Notes under the pieces: model-generated
The model's database searches: none
What the model was told of the DNA's origin: nothing
Seen by the model: the letters and a program-made list of their open reading frames with translations, nothing else
Position numbers and translations under genes: made by a program
Source: Streptomyces puniciscabiei
GTDB lineage: Bacteria > Actinomycetota > Actinomycetes > Streptomycetales > Streptomycetaceae
Direction of reading: 5' to 3'
Length of the DNA stretch: 64,000 bases
Assembly (NCBI RefSeq): GCF_006715785.1
Contig: NZ_VFNX01000001.1
Location: 1,192,501 to 1,256,500 of the forward strand
In this document: in pieces, positions 34,193 through 45,600 of the stretch
How positions within the stretch are numbered: position 1 is the stretch's first letter
Layout of the letters: every line of letters starts with the position of its first letter

Positions 34193-35713
34193 TTACGAGC
34201 CCTGCGGCTGCCGCGCCGCCGCCTCCGACAGGCGCGGACCCGTCGGCAGGAACGTCGACCACTCCATCGGGACCGGGGTGGGGGTCACCTTCTCGTAGCC
34301 GAGATGGGTCTGGGCGATCCTCGCCTCCTGCAGCTCCTCCTTGCGCTTCTGGGCAGAGGTGCCGATGCCCTCGTTGTTGCTGTCGCTGTCGCTGTTGGAC
34401 TGGAGGGCGTAGCGCAGGCCGGTGTCCGTCACCAGGAAGACACCGCCGACCGAGGTCTCCGTGCCCTGGAACTGGCGGTAGAGCTGGCCGGAGCCCGGGG
34501 TGACGTACCCGCTGGAGGAGCCGGTGGGCAGCTGGGCCGGGAAGTCCGTGCCCACCCACGTCGACAGGGTGGTGCTGCCCTTGGCTCCGACCGAGCGCAG
34601 CACGTTGCAGACCGTGTTGCGGCCGCTGGTGGCGCTGGAGCCGTCGTTCACCGTCCTCGGCTTGTACGCCGGCCAGTTCTTGTCGCCCTCGAACGTGGTG
34701 CTGTCGGCGACCGCGCCGGGGCTCACCTGCTGGGCCTCACCGGCCTGGCCGACCTTCACGAGCTGTCCACTGTTGAGCAGGAGCGTGGCGGTGAACTCGG
34801 AGATGCGGGCCACCTTGCCCTGCAGCACGACGTAGTACTGGAGCGTCTGACCGTCGTACGCCTTGATGACCTCGCCGACCTTGTCGTACTGCGCCGGCAG
34901 CCCTGCGCCGGCCTTCGCGCCGGGCGTGCCCGGAACGGTGGGGATCGAGACGGCGTTGCCCTTGTGCAGGGTGGCGAGCCACTCCTGGGAGACCCGCTGC
35001 GGGGCGCGGCCCTGGGTGTCGAGGGCCTTGAGCAGTTCCTTGTCGTTCGGGTTGGCGATCTGGTACGCCGTGCCCTGTGCGTCGACGACGTACTGCGTCT
35101 TGCCGTCCGGGCCGACCACGTACATCAGGTCGCCGTGGGTGAGCCGGTCGGGTCCCTCCGTCTTGGACCATTCCTTCTTCGCGAGGACGAAGGCCGCCTT
35201 CTGGATGGCCCGGCCGCCGGCGCCGGGGCGCTCGCAGACCGCCCAGTGCTTGGCGGCCGAGGCCTCGTCCGAGGAGGGCAGGCGGTCGGGGGCGTAGGGG
35301 ATGCCGATGGTCACGCCGTGCGGGGGCTTGCCGCTGTCCAGGACCTTCTCGTCGACGGTGATGACGCTGTCGTTCTCCGGGCTCAGCAGCAGCTTGGCGG
35401 AGGCCATGTTGAGGACCGGGTGCAGCTGGACCTGGTTACCCGTCTTCAGGACGACGTACCGCGTGGTCGACTCGCTGGCGACGATGACGTGTTTCTCCGG
35501 GTCGTCCCACCCCTTGGGCGCCGTCGGACTGAACATCCCGATCGCGCCGAACACCGCGAGCACCACGGCGCCGACGACGAGGCCGGGCACCAGCGCGCTC
35601 AGCGGCTTGGGGGCACCCTCCTCCGAGCCGGAGGGCGAAGGCTGAAGGAATGCTGCGAGCGTGCGGCGCTTCGCGAAGGTGTAGGCGCTGAGTTCGTCCC
35701 GCCGTGATGCCAT
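34193..35713 (-). CDS. eccB: Type VII secretion protein EccB
   Basis: Core ESX component with a small cytoplasmic head and a large extracytoplasmic domain. The 506 residues start MASRRDELSAYTFAKRRTLA, typical of EccB (the RDQxxAYxFxxRR type). One transmembrane helix lies at ~38-61, followed by repeat-like modules (HPVLNMASAKLLL; FLVTDTGLRYAL near the C-terminus) and the VCNVL/CERPG cysteines. It heads the eccB-mycP operon and is divergent from eccE. Confidence 0.95.
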   Translation of the reverse strand: MASRRDELSAYTFAKRRTLAAFLQPSPSGSEEGAPKPLSALVPGLVVGAVVLAVFGAIGMFSPTAPKGWDDPEKHVIVASESTTRYVVLKTGNQVQLHPVLNMASAKLLLSPENDSVITVDEKVLDSGKPPHGVTIGIPYAPDRLPSSDEASAAKHWAVCERPGAGGRAIQKAAFVLAKKEWSKTEGPDRLTHGDLMYVVGPDGKTQYVVDAQGTAYQIANPNDKELLKALDTQGRAPQRVSQEWLATLHKGNAVSIPTVPGTPGAKAGAGLPAQYDKVGEVIKAYDGQTLQYYVVLQGKVARISEFTATLLLNSGQLVKVGQAGEAQQVSPGAVADSTTFEGDKNWPAYKPRTVNDGSSATSGRNTVCNVLRSVGAKGSTTLSTWVGTDFPAQLPTGSSSGYVTPGSGQLYRQFQGTETSVGGVFLVTDTGLRYALQSNSDSDSNNEGIGTSAQKRKEELQEARIAQTHLGYEKVTPTPVPMEWSTFLPTGPRLSEAAARQPQGS

Positions 35714-35920
35714 CTCTGTCCGCTCTCTCCCCGTTGCGGAGCCGTGGGGGACCTGTGAAGATCCGTCCCCCGCCCTCGGTTGCCTCTGGTGACTCGACTG
35801 TCAGACCCGCCCCCTACTATGCCTGTTGCGTGGAGGTGCTTGTGGCACGGGTAGGGTGCTCACGGCTTGAAGGGACCGGAGCTCAAAGGGTTTCCGGGTG
35901 AGTTCGGGGGTTTTGGAGTG

Positions 35921-37282
35921 ATGGCTTCCGCAACGCGGACCCGGTCGCGATCGCAATCGGGATCACGTCCTCGTCGCGCGCGCCGGTCGGTTGACCGCGG
36001 CTCGTCTTCCTCTCGGCCCTCCACCCAGCAGGCACCGGCCGCGTATCAGGGCGCGTTCGCGCCGCACCTGGAGTCCCGCTCGGGCCGTGGCGGTTCGTTC
36101 GGGCTGCAGCGGCTGGTGCTGCTGGAGATCGCGGCCGCCCTCGCGCTGTGCGGCTGGCTCGTGGGCATGGTCGCGCTGATCGCCGTCGCCCCGGTCGCCG
36201 TCCTGTTCGTGGTGCTCGCGGTCGTACGACGCCGTGGGCGGTCCCTGCCGGAATGGCTCAGCACCCTGCTGGCGCTGCGGGCCCGCAACCGGCGTGCGGC
36301 GAGCACACCGCTGCCGCCGGGAACCGACGCCGGGCTCGCACCGGCCGTGGAGTGCGACCCGACCCTGCGCACCTACAGCTACAGCCGCGGCGACGACCGC
36401 GACCAGCGGCCGATCGGCATGGTCGGTGACGGCGGCTTCCTGACCGCGGTGCTGCAGGTGGAATCGGACGCCGACGCGTTGCGCGCGGAGCGCGGCCGCA
36501 GACCGCTGCCGGTGGGCCTGGTGCGGGACGCCCTCGAAGTCGACGGGATCCGGCTGGAGTCGGCGCAGATCGTCGTGCACACCCAGCCCGCACCCGCGCT
36601 GCACCTGCCCCAGCAGTCGGTCGTGGTCAGCAACTACGCGCCGCTGCAGGCCCAGACCGGCTCCCCGGCGGTGCGTATCACATGGATCGCGCTGAAGCTG
36701 GATCCCGAGCTGTGCCCGGAGGCGGTGGCCGCGCGCGGCGGCGGAATGACGGGCGCGCAGAAGTGCCTGACCCGCGCGGCCGAGCATCTGTCGAGCCGGC
36801 TGACCGGCGCCGGGTTCCGGGCGAGCCTGCTCACCGAGGAGGAACTGACGGCCGCCATCGCGACGTCCGCGTGCGCCAACCCCATGGTGACGGCCCAGGC
36901 CGGGCGCGGCGAGGCGCCGCAGCGCCGCACCGAGGAGTCCAGCCGCAGCTGGCGCTGCGACAACCGCCGCCACACCACCTACTGGGTGCGCCGCTGGCCC
37001 CAACTGGGCGGATCCGGCGGCTCGCTGGCGCAGTTGGTGGCGCGGCTGACGGAGGTGCCCGCCCTGGCGACGACCTTCAGCCTGACCCTGGCGAAGGGCG
37101 CGCAGCAGGACGTGGCCATCACCGGCCATGTGCGCATCACCGGCCGCAGCAACCAGGAACTGACCGACGCACGGCGCAATCTGGAGCAGGCGGCACGGGA
37201 GTCGCGGACCGGCCTCGCCCGCCTGGACCGGGAACAACTGCCCGGCGTTCTGGCCACCCTGCCGCTTGGAGGTGCCCGCTGA
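35921..37282 (+). CDS. eccE: Type VII secretion protein EccE
   Basis: 453 residues. A basic disordered N-terminus is followed by two transmembrane helices (~68-105: LVLLEIAAALALCGWLVGMV then LIAVAPVAVLFVVLAVV) and a soluble domain with the EccE-like IGMVGDGGFLTAVL and ITWIALKLDPELCPEAV stretches. Position opposite eccB fits EccE, the peripheral ESX subunit near the mycosin. The ATG at 35921 has TTTTGGAG immediately upstream. The stop shares a base with the next ATG. Confidence 0.85.
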   Translation: MASATRTRSRSQSGSRPRRARRSVDRGSSSSRPSTQQAPAAYQGAFAPHLESRSGRGGSFGLQRLVLLEIAAALALCGWLVGMVALIAVAPVAVLFVVLAVVRRRGRSLPEWLSTLLALRARNRRAASTPLPPGTDAGLAPAVECDPTLRTYSYSRGDDRDQRPIGMVGDGGFLTAVLQVESDADALRAERGRRPLPVGLVRDALEVDGIRLESAQIVVHTQPAPALHLPQQSVVVSNYAPLQAQTGSPAVRITWIALKLDPELCPEAVAARGGGMTGAQKCLTRAAEHLSSRLTGAGFRASLLTEEELTAAIATSACANPMVTAQAGRGEAPQRRTEESSRSWRCDNRRHTTYWVRRWPQLGGSGGSLAQLVARLTEVPALATTFSLTLAKGAQQDVAITGHVRITGRSNQELTDARRNLEQAARESRTGLARLDREQLPGVLATLPLGGAR

Positions 37283-38046
37283 TGGCCCTGTCGACTTCCC
37301 CCACGCCGTCGCGCACGCCCTCACCGGCGCCGGGCGTCGGCGAACGGCTCCGCACCGGCTTCGGCCTCCTCGGCCCGCGCCATCCGCGGCACACCCTCCC
37401 GGTGGAGCAGGCCGACGCGCTGTCCCTGCCCATCGGCGACGACGGCGTGGTGGTCGGCGTCAACGCCGAGGGCCAGCCCGCCGTGCTCGGCGTGAACCGC
37501 CCCACGCCGTACGACATCGTGCTCATCGGCGGCCTGTGGACCGCGCAGGTCATGGCGCTGCGGGCGGCGGCGACGGGAGCACGCGTGGCGGTCGAGACGG
37601 GGCGCGCGCAGGCCTGGATGCCCATGGTGCACGCCATGGGCGGCGGGCAGAACGGCCTCGCGGTGTACGACGTCGGCCGGGTGCCCCCGCAGGGCGCCTC
37701 CGCCGGTACGCCCGTGTTGGTGGTGCGGGACTGCGGCATGCGGCCGCCGCGCGGACGCGTGGTGTCGGCGCCCTGGCAGTCCGTGCTGACGCTGCTGCCG
37801 TATCTCAGCCCGGTCGCGCCGCGGTTGATGCGTCAGGCGCGTCTGGTGGGCGTGCAGCGGGTGTCGCCGGACGAAGCGGTGGAGATCGGGCGGGTGATGG
37901 GGCTTCCGCGCCCCGAACTCGAGACACTGCCCACGCTTCCGGACGGCGTGACCCTCTGGTGCACCGAGCGGGACCGGCAGTACGTCGTGACCCGGGCGAC
38001 CGACGCCGAGACGGGACTGCTGGGCGTGGCACGCCGGATGGACTGA
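37282..38046 (+). CDS. ESX-associated conserved protein next to EccE
   Basis: 254 residues, soluble. Its ATG overlaps the eccE stop (TGATG), so the two are translationally coupled. After a Pro/Ser-rich head comes an alpha/beta domain (PIGDDGVVVGVNAEGQPAVL; IVLIGGLWTAQVMALRAAAT; RVAVETGRAQAW). The pattern resembles the C-terminal domain of EccE-like or ATPase-associated proteins, but no motif is decisive. Probably a cytoplasmic accessory of the EccE subunit. Confidence 0.75.
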   Translation: MALSTSPTPSRTPSPAPGVGERLRTGFGLLGPRHPRHTLPVEQADALSLPIGDDGVVVGVNAEGQPAVLGVNRPTPYDIVLIGGLWTAQVMALRAAATGARVAVETGRAQAWMPMVHAMGGGQNGLAVYDVGRVPPQGASAGTPVLVVRDCGMRPPRGRVVSAPWQSVLTLLPYLSPVAPRLMRQARLVGVQRVSPDEAVEIGRVMGLPRPELETLPTLPDGVTLWCTERDRQYVVTRATDAETGLLGVARRMD

Positions 38047-38352
38047 CTCGTCCAACTTGCCTGGTTTCTCACGGGCACTGTTGTCACGTTTTGATGTACG
38101 TCCAGGTGTGCCGTGGCGGTCTCCGGCCCGGTGTGACGCGTCGGACGGGCATGAAGGGGCAGCCGGGCCTGCCAGTCGCGTCGCTTTGGTGATTAGGCTG
38201 GGACCGGGCAGTCGCGAGTTCCCACGAGCCGGTGGTGCGCGCTCCGCGACAAAGGGGTCCATTGACCCAAGGGGGAAGCCCGGCGAATCGTACGACAGGA
38301 ACGGTCGCCCCCAAGCACGGCATGAGGGTGTTCGACCACACCAGGAGGAACT
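38047..38352 (+). promoter_or_regulatory. Intergenic region before the MinD-like ATPase
   Basis: 306 nt without a gene. A TAGGCT at 38194-38199, with only a weak -35, is a possible -10 for the downstream ATPase gene, leaving a leader of about 145 nt. AGGAGGA lies 6 nt before the GTG at 38353. No other structure recognised. Confidence 0.3.
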
Positions 38353-41300
38353 GTGAACAGCGATCGGGACGGGATCCGCGGGGGCTGGGACACACCCGAC
38401 GACGACCAGACCGACGCGGAGTCCGCCATCGAGATGACGGGCGAGTTCACGATCGACTACGCGCCGCCCGCCTGGTACACGCAGAACGCGCAGGGCTCGT
38501 CCGCCGCGCCTTCGCCGGCCCCGGCGCCCCCGCCGGCGCACGGCGCCCACTACGCCCCGCCTGTGCCGGACCAGGGAGCCCCCTACGCCGCACCCATGCC
38601 GCCCGCGCCGCCCGTCGGGAATCCCGTTCCGATGCCGCGCTTGCCGGAGGGCTTCGAGGCGCAGCAGCCGCAGACCGCCGAGCAGGCGCAGCCGGTTCAG
38701 CAGGCGCAGCCGGACGTGCCGGCGTCCGCGGTCGAGCCGGAGACGAGCAACGGGGACCTGGAGAGCGGGGCCACCATGCGGTTCTCCGCCGTGGCCCTGA
38801 AACGCGAGATGGCGGAGATCGCCGAGCGCGCGGCCGCGCTGCGGAGCGGCGCCGGTGACGAGGGCTGCACGGAGGGTACGGCCACGGGCGCCGCCTCCGC
38901 CGAGGGCGACGCGTCCACTCCGGGGGGGTCCGCCGAGGGCGCCGAGGAGCGGGCGGACGCGAAGGCCGCGGACGTGGTTCCCGCGGAGGCCGGCTCCGGG
39001 CACGACGCCGGTCCCGGTGCGGACGCGGCTGTCTCCGTGGCCGACTCGGACGAGGGCACGGACGCGGACGCGGACGAAGGCGAGGGCAAGGCCCAGGTCG
39101 AGGACGCTGCCGAGGGCGACGCCGGTGCCGGGGCCGGGTACACCGACGGTGCCCAGGACGGGGCCACCGACAACGCCCAGTCCGGCGACGCCGAGGCCGA
39201 CGCCTCCGGGGCCGCGGACGCCGTGGCGCAGGATGCCGTCGCCGCCGGCGCCCCCACCGAAGCCACCCCGCAGGACGGCGTGCCTCAGCCCGGCGTACCC
39301 GCCGACGGCGCCCAGCCGGACGGCTCCGCCCCGACCGGCACCGCGCAGACCGACGCGCCCGAGGCCTCCGTGCCGCCCGCTCCGGGCCAGGACGCCCAGC
39401 CCGGCTGGACACCTCCGCCCGCGCCGCAGAGCGGGGTGCCCCCGCTGCCGCCCTCCTACCAGCCCGCGGCGCCCGCTCCGGCGGCCCAGTGGCCCGCGCA
39501 GCAGCAGCCCCAGCAGCCCGGCCCGATGCCCGGTCAGCAGCCGCCGTTCCAGCCGCAGGCGCCGCAGCCCGCGCCCGCCGCCTGGAACCAGCAGAACCAG
39601 GCGAACCCGGCGAACCAGCCCGGCGCGCCCACCGCACCGCAGCCGGGCCAGCCCGGTCAGCCGGGTCAGCCCGGTCAGCCGAACGCGGCCGGGCAGCCGA
39701 CCGCGGGTCCTGGACCGCAGCCGCACCCGGCGGCCCCCGCCGCGGCGGGCGGTTACGGCTTCCCGCCGCCCCTCGCACAGCCGCAGCCGCAGCCGCAGCC
39801 GCAGCCGCAGCCGCAGCCCAACGGTCCCAACGCGGCCGGTGGCTACGGCTTCCCCCAGCCCGGCACCCCCAACCCCCAGCCCCAGCCCGGCGGTTACGGC
39901 TTCCCGCAGCCGCCCGCGCCACAGCCCCAGCCGCCGGCGCCCAACGGCCCCAACGCGGCCGGTGGCTACGGCTTCCCCCAGCCCGGCACCCCCAACCCCC
40001 AGCCCCAGCCCGGCGGTTACGGCTTCCCGCGGCCGCCGCAGGCACCGGACGGCGCGCCCTCCGCCCCGCAGGCCCCGCAGGCGCCACAAGCCCCGCAGGC
40101 GCCGGTGGATCCGCGGTCCGGTGCGGCGTGGCCGCAGCCCGTTCAGCACGACCAGCGGCAGCCGACCAACCCCGGTGCCGCGCCGCTCGGTTACACGGCC
40201 GCCGTGGAGCTGTCCTCGGACCGGCTGCTGAACAACAAGAAGCAGAAGGCGAAGAGCGGGCGGCCCGCTGCGGCGGGCGGCCGGTTCAAGCTCGGCGGCA
40301 AGAAGGAGGAGGCCGAGCGGCAGCGCAAGCTGGAGCTGATCCGCACGCCGGTGCTGTCCTGCTACCGGATCGCGGTCATCAGCCTCAAGGGCGGCGTGGG
40401 CAAGACCACGACGACCACCGCGCTCGGCTCCACCCTCGCCACCGAGCGGCAGGACAAGATCCTCGCCATCGACGCCAACCCGGACGCCGGTACGCTCGGG
40501 CGGCGCGTGCGCCGGGAGACGGGGGCCACCATCCGTGACCTCGTCCAGGCGATCCCGTACCTGAACTCGTACATGGACATCCGGCGGTTCACCTCGCAGG
40601 CGCCCTCCGGTCTGGAGATCATCGCCAACGACGTGGACCCGGCCGTCTCGACCACGTTCAACGACGAGGACTACCGGCGCGCGATCGACGTGCTCGGCCG
40701 CCAGTACCCGATCATCCTGACCGACTCGGGCACCGGTCTGCTCTACAGCGCCATGCGCGGGGTGCTCGACCTCGCCGACCAGCTGATCATCATCTCCACG
40801 CCGTCCGTGGACGGCGCCAGCAGTGCCAGTACGACGCTGGACTGGCTGAGCGCGCACGGATACGCCGACCTGGTCTCCCGCTCGCTCACCGTGATCTCCG
40901 GTGTCCGCGAGACCGGCAAGATGATCAAGGTCGAGGACATCGTGGCGCACTTCGAGACGCGCACCCGCGCGGTCGTGGTCGTGCCCTTCGACGAGCACCT
41001 GGCCGCCGGTGCCGAGGTCGACCTCGACATGATGCGGCCCAAGACGCGCGAGGCGTACTTCAACCTCGCCGCGCTGATCGCCGAGGACTTCGTCCGGCAC
41101 CAGCAGGCGCACGGCCTGTGGACCAGCGACGGCAACCCGCCGCCGGTGGCCGCCCCGCCGATGCCGGGCCAGCCGATGCCGGGCCAGCCCTACCCGCAGG
41201 CACCCGGCCCCGAGCTGTACACCGGGCCGCCGCAGCCCTACCCGCCCCAGCAGGGCCAGCCGCCGTACCCGCAGGCACCGGGTCAGCAGCCCTATCCGCA

Positions 41301-41493
41301 GGCCGCGCCGGGTCAGCAGCCCTACCCGCCGCAGCAGCCCTACCCGCCGCAGCAGGGCCAGCCGCCGCAGCAGGGCCAGCCGCCGCAGCAGGGTCAGCCA
41401 CAGCAGCAGGCCCAGCAGCAGCCCGGTCAGTCCTACGGCTACCCCCAGCCGCCGCAGGGGCAGCCGCAGCCCGGCTACCCGCCGCAGCAGTAG
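38353..41493 (+). CDS. Proline-rich MinD/ParA-like ATPase (EspI-like)
   Basis: 1046 residues. Residues 1-620 are disordered and Pro/Gln/Gly/Ala/Glu-rich. The ATPase domain (~660-910) has the deviant Walker [12 protein letters not shown] (~679-689), [16 protein letters not shown], and [13 protein letters not shown]. The last 130 residues are again Pro/Gln/Gly repeats ([10 protein letters not shown]). The fold and proline-rich head match mycobacterial EspI (ESX-1), which links ATP level to secretion; a role in positioning or regulating the ESX complex is inferred. A 123-bp (41-aa) tandem duplication lies at 39.83-40.08 kb. GTG start with a strong ribosome binding site. Confidence 0.85.
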   Translation: MNSDRDGIRGGWDTPDDDQTDAESAIEMTGEFTIDYAPPAWYTQNAQGSSAAPSPAPAPPPAHGAHYAPPVPDQGAPYAAPMPPAPPVGNPVPMPRLPEGFEAQQPQTAEQAQPVQQAQPDVPASAVEPETSNGDLESGATMRFSAVALKREMAEIAERAAALRSGAGDEGCTEGTATGAASAEGDASTPGGSAEGAEERADAKAADVVPAEAGSGHDAGPGADAAVSVADSDEGTDADADEGEGKAQVEDAAEGDAGAGAGYTDGAQDGATDNAQSGDAEADASGAADAVAQDAVAAGAPTEATPQDGVPQPGVPADGAQPDGSAPTGTAQTDAPEASVPPAPGQDAQPGWTPPPAPQSGVPPLPPSYQPAAPAPAAQWPAQQQPQQPGPMPGQQPPFQPQAPQPAPAAWNQQNQANPANQPGAPTAPQPGQPGQPGQPGQPNAAGQPTAGPGPQPHPAAPAAAGGYGFPPPLAQPQPQPQPQPQPQPNGPNAAGGYGFPQPGTPNPQPQPGGYGFPQPPAPQPQPPAPNGPNAAGGYGFPQPGTPNPQPQPGGYGFPRPPQAPDGAPSAPQAPQAPQAPQAPVDPRSGAAWPQPVQHDQRQPTNPGAAPLGYTAAVELSSDRLLNNKKQKAKSGRPAAAGGRFKLGGKKEEAERQRKLELIRTPVLSCYRIAVISLKGGVGKTTTTTALGSTLATERQDKILAIDANPDAGTLGRRVRRETGATIRDLVQAIPYLNSYMDIRRFTSQAPSGLEIIANDVDPAVSTTFNDEDYRRAIDVLGRQYPIILTDSGTGLLYSAMRGVLDLADQLIIISTPSVDGASSASTTLDWLSAHGYADLVSRSLTVISGVRETGKMIKVEDIVAHFETRTRAVVVVPFDEHLAAGAEVDLDMMRPKTREAYFNLAALIAEDFVRHQQAHGLWTSDGNPPPVAAPPMPGQPMPGQPYPQAPGPELYTGPPQPYPPQQGQPPYPQAPGQQPYPQAAPGQQPYPPQQPYPPQQGQPPQQGQPPQQGQPQQQAQQQPGQSYGYPQPPQGQPQPGYPPQQ
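39831..40076 (+). repeat. 123-bp in-frame tandem duplication
   Basis: A 123-bp unit (41 codons) occurs twice, starting at 39831 and 39954, encoding [20 protein letters not shown] plus GYGFP and a Pro/Gln run. The copies are nearly identical in DNA, pointing to recent slippage or unequal crossover. A degenerate half unit ([15 protein letters not shown]) precedes them. Confidence 0.8.
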
Positions 41494-41521
41494 GAGTGGG
41501 CGGCAGGAGGAGTTGAGCGAA

Positions 41522-41552
41522 GGGCGGCCGGTGCGCATCGCACCGGCCGCCC
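41522..41552. terminator. Bidirectional terminator between EspI-like gene and ribF
   Basis: Perfect 14-bp stem GGGCGGCCGGTGCG/CGCACCGGCCGCCC with a 3-nt loop, followed by TTT, between convergent genes. Confidence 0.9.
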
Positions 41553-41579
41553 TTTCGCGTCATGGCGGCGCCGGAGGTT

Positions 41580-42527
41580 TCAGCCCTCCGCCGCCACGAT
41601 CTCCCGGCACTTCTTCACGTCCGCGGCCATCTGCTCCAGCAGGGCCTCCAGCGAGTCGAACTTCGCCTGCCCGCGCACGTAGGCGAGGAAGTCGACGGCG
41701 ACGTGCAGGCCGTACAGGTCGAGGCCGACGCGGTCGATGGCGTACGCCTCCACCGTGCGCTCGGTGCCGTCGAACTGCGGGTTCGTGCCGACGGAGATCG
41801 CGGCCGGCATGGCCTCGCCCTCGACGTGCAGATAGCCGGCGTACACACCGTCGGCGGGGATGGCGGTGTGCGGGAGCGTCTCGACGTTGGCCGTCGGGAA
41901 GCCCATTTCGCGGCCGCGCTGGGCGCCGCGGACGACCACGCCCTCCACGCGGTGCGGGCGGCCCAGGATCTCGCGGGCGCCCTCGACGTCGCCCTCGGCG
42001 ACCAGGCGCCGGGTGAGGGTCGAGGAGAACGGGAGGCCGCCGCCCGCCGCGCCGGTGACGTACAGGTCGACGACCTCGACCTCGAAGTCGTAGACCTTGC
42101 CCTGCTCGGCGAGGAACTCCACGTTGCCGGCGGCCTTGTGGCCGAAGCGGAAGTTCGGGCCCTCCACGACCGCCTTCGCGTGCAGCTTGTCCACCAGGAC
42201 CTTCACCACGAAGTCGGCGGGCGAGAGCTTCGAGAACTCGGTGGTGAAGGGAAGGATGAGGACCGCGTCCACGCCCAGGTCCGCCATCAGCTCGGCGCGG
42301 CGGTGGTGCGGCGCGAGCAGCGGCGGGTGGCTGCCGGGGCGGACGACCTCGCTGGGGTGCGGGTCGAAGGTGACCACGACGGCCGGGACGCCCAGCTCGC
42401 GGGCGCGGTCGACGGTGTGCTTGATGATCAGCTGGTGGCCGCGGTGGACGCCGTCGTAGGAACCGATGGTGACGACGCTGCGCCCCCAGTCCTGGGGGAT
42501 GTCCTCCAAGCCACGCCAGCGCTGCAC
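41580..42527 (-). CDS. ribF: Bifunctional riboflavin kinase/FAD synthetase
   Basis: Makes FMN from riboflavin and FAD from FMN. 315 residues. The N-terminal nucleotidyltransferase has GSYDGVHRGHQ (HxGH-type) and FDPHP. The C-terminal riboflavin kinase domain has REMGFPTANV and VYAGYLHVEG. GTG start (MQRWRGLEDIP). Its neighbour truB lies 5 kb away, separated by the large protease-like/NTPase gene; ribF-truB proximity is a common bacterial pattern. Confidence 0.95.
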   Translation of the reverse strand: MQRWRGLEDIPQDWGRSVVTIGSYDGVHRGHQLIIKHTVDRARELGVPAVVVTFDPHPSEVVRPGSHPPLLAPHHRRAELMADLGVDAVLILPFTTEFSKLSPADFVVKVLVDKLHAKAVVEGPNFRFGHKAAGNVEFLAEQGKVYDFEVEVVDLYVTGAAGGGLPFSSTLTRRLVAEGDVEGAREILGRPHRVEGVVVRGAQRGREMGFPTANVETLPHTAIPADGVYAGYLHVEGEAMPAAISVGTNPQFDGTERTVEAYAIDRVGLDLYGLHVAVDFLAYVRGQAKFDSLEALLEQMAADVKKCREIVAAEG

Positions 42528-42667
42528 TGTGACCGCTCCTCGAACCCGTGTCCAAATCGACGCCTAAGACTTGCGCAGGTCTAAGGGTGCCATGCCGGGT
42601 GCCCCGGGCCCGCATCGGTATCGGGGCTGTGACCGGGCGCACGTTCCCTGCGACGCCCTGTGGCCGC

Positions 42668-45600
42668 TCACGCCGGTACGCGGACGCCGGCGAGGTTCTC
42701 GAGCGTGCGGCGGGTGCTGGGGCCGACGACGGCGGCCCAGTCGTCCGGGGCGGCGGCCAGCCAGCCGGCCATCCGCACGGCGAAGCCGGGCACGTGCCGG
42801 CCCAGGTCGACCAGGCCGCGGTCGAAGCGGGTGGCGCCCTCGGGCGTGCGGACGAGGAGCAGACCGACGCGGTGGACGAGGCCGCGCACCTCCTCGTCCC
42901 GACCGTCGCCGTGGCCGCCGCCGTCGCCGTCGCCGTGCTCGGCGGCCGCGTGCAGGACGGCGTCCAGCACGGACGGTTCCTGTTCCCGGGCGAGCAGCAG
43001 CTCCAGGAGCTCCCGGCGCAGCGGACGGCAGGCGGGGGTGCCGGCGGCGGCGAGGACGGTGGCCAGGGCGGCGCGCAGCTGTTCGGGGGCGCCGTCGAGC
43101 AGGCCGGTGACCAGGGGCAGCAGGACCGGGCGGGCGGTGGGGCCCTGGGTGAGGCGGCGGTCGACGTGGGTGGCGATGTGCCCCGCGGTCGGCGGGCGCA
43201 GCCGTACCGCCTCCTGGAGCAGGGGCGCGACGCGGCGGGCGAGGGCCGGGGCGGTGACCTCGGTGAGGGTGCGCAGCGCCTCCTCCGCGTGCGGGCCGCA
43301 CAGCCGGGCGCGGAAGGCCTCCAGGACCGGTTCGGGGTGGGTGGTCAGGGCGGGGGCCAGGGCGTCCGGCGGGAACTGCGGATCGCCGTCGGCGAAGTGC
43401 CGGAGGGCCGCCGCGAGGTGCCGGTCGCGGCTGCGCGGGTCGCGGACCAGCAGGGCGAGGGCGGCGCCGTGCAGGGCGCGGTCGGCGGGGCGGGCCAGCA
43501 GGGTGAGAGCGGCGTAGCGCAGCAGTTCGCGGTCGGCCTCCGAGCGGACGTGCGGGGCCGCGCGCAGTCCGTGGGCCACGGCGGCGGCCCGGCGGGCGGG
43601 GCGCTCGTCGTGCGCCCAGCGGTCGACGGCCCGGCAGACGGCTGACGGCTCGTCCTCGGCGAGGGTCGCGAGCAGTTCGTCGGCGCGCCGGTGCACGCTC
43701 GCCACCAGGGTCTCGGTGAGGTCGTCCAGCGCGCCGTGCCGGTGGGTGTGCAGCAGCGCCTGTGCGGCGGTCGCGACGGTGGCGTGCGGGGTCGCGGGCA
43801 GGGGCCGTTCGTCGTCGAACCAGCAGGTCAGCCGTGGCTGTACGACGGCGGGTGCGGCCTCGAGCAGCCGGGCGACGGCGTCCAGGTAACGCTCACCGGT
43901 CTCCGGGGGCGCCTGGTCGGCCAGCACGAGCCGGCGCAGCAGATCGAGCCGCTCGCTGTCGGACACCGGCAGGTCGGTCCAGAAGCCCGGACCGAACTCG
44001 CCCGGCACGGGCCGCCGGGAGCGGCGCCAGGCGACGATCCGGTCGGCGAGCAGTCGCAGCACCTCCGTGTACGGCGTCGCGTCCGGGACCTGCAGCAGGG
44101 TCTGGGCGAGCAGCCGGGCGGCCCACCAGGATCCGGGGGCGCGTTCCAGGGCGTCGGTCAAGTCCCGCAGCCGGGCGGCGAGTTGGCGGGCTCCCTGCTG
44201 CCGGGCGAGGAGCAGCAGGGCCTGGACGACGGGGCCGACGCGGTGGTGGGGCACCGGCACGGTGGCGGTGTCACGGTCGGCCCGGGGGCGGTGGACCAGG
44301 GCGCGCAGGGCCTCGTCGAGGTCGAGGTGCATGCCCTGGATCCAGTCGGCCAGCTCCTCGTGCGCGAAGCGGTAGCCCTGGCCGGCCGGGACGAGCAGGC
44401 CCTCGGTCAGTACGGCGGACGCCCAGCCGGTGCCGCCGCCGAGCCGGGCCGGGGCGGGCCCCCAGGGGAACACCGCCTCGAACGACGCCCGGTCCAGCTC
44501 GCCCTGCCCGGGCCCGAGGCTCCGCCGGGCGGCCTCGTGCACCTGCCCGGCCACGCGCGCGGCGAGCCGGCGTACGGCGGTGCCGCGCAGTCCGCTCTCG
44601 GCGGCGAGCCGGACCGCGATCCGCAGGCACATCAGGTCCAGGTGGGCGGCGAACACCTCGTGCCGGTCGACCGGGCCCGCGATCTCCGCGTCCGGGCCGG
44701 CGGCCCGGACTTCGGCCAGCAGCCGGAGGGTCAGCGGATGCCGCGCGTCCCGCTCGGTGAGAACACCCTCGGGAATCGCGAGCCGGATCCGCGCCAGGCG
44801 GGCCTCGTCCGGGGTCAGATCGGCCAGGTGCAGGCAAGGAGGGAGCGGCGCCGTCGGCCTGCCGGGGGCGGCGGCGGTACACGGCTCGGCGGGGGCTGCG
44901 GGGGCCGTGACCGAGGGAATCGGGGGAACTGCCTGAGCGGCGGGATCGACGGCACCGGCCGAGGCGGCGTCCGCGGCCGACGTGGGTGGCGTGGCCGCAG
45001 CCTCGGGAGTCCCCGGCCCCGCAGAGCCGGGGGAAGCCACGGGACCGGCAGGGGCACCGGCAGTCACGGAAGCGTCCGGAGCCCCAGCACCGGAAGGCGC
45101 GCCCCAAGCCACCGGACCGGTAGACGCACCCGACGCCACAGAACCGGCCGGAGCCGCGTGGTCGGCCGACGCGGCGGAAGGCCCGCGATCGGCCGGAGCC
45201 GGCCCACCGGCCGAAGCCCGCCGAGCGGCGGAAGTGCCCGGCACCCTGGAGCCGGGCCAGGCCTCGGCCGCCGTGGATCCCGTCGGAGCCCCGGAAAGAG
45301 CAGGGCCGGGGGAAGACACCGGAGCCGGCGGAGGGGCGACGGCCGCGGAGGGTGTCGGTGCGGTGGAAGACCCACGGTCGGAGCCCTGGGTCGACCAACC
45401 GGCCGAAGCCCGCCGAGCGGCGGAAGTGCCCGGCACCCTGGAGCCGGGCCAGGCCTCGGCCGCCGTGGATTCCGTCGGAGCCCCGGAAAGAGCAGGGCCG
45501 GGGGAAGACACCGGAGCCGGCGGAGGGGCGACGGCCGCGGAGGGTGTCGGTGCGGTGGAAGACCCACGGTCGGAGCCCTGGGTCGACCAACCGGCCGAAG

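Noticed and set aside
37321..41538. 1405-codon minus-strand frame opposite the EspI-like gene
   Set aside because: Antisense artefact of repetitive GC-rich sequence; no ribosome binding site or domains.
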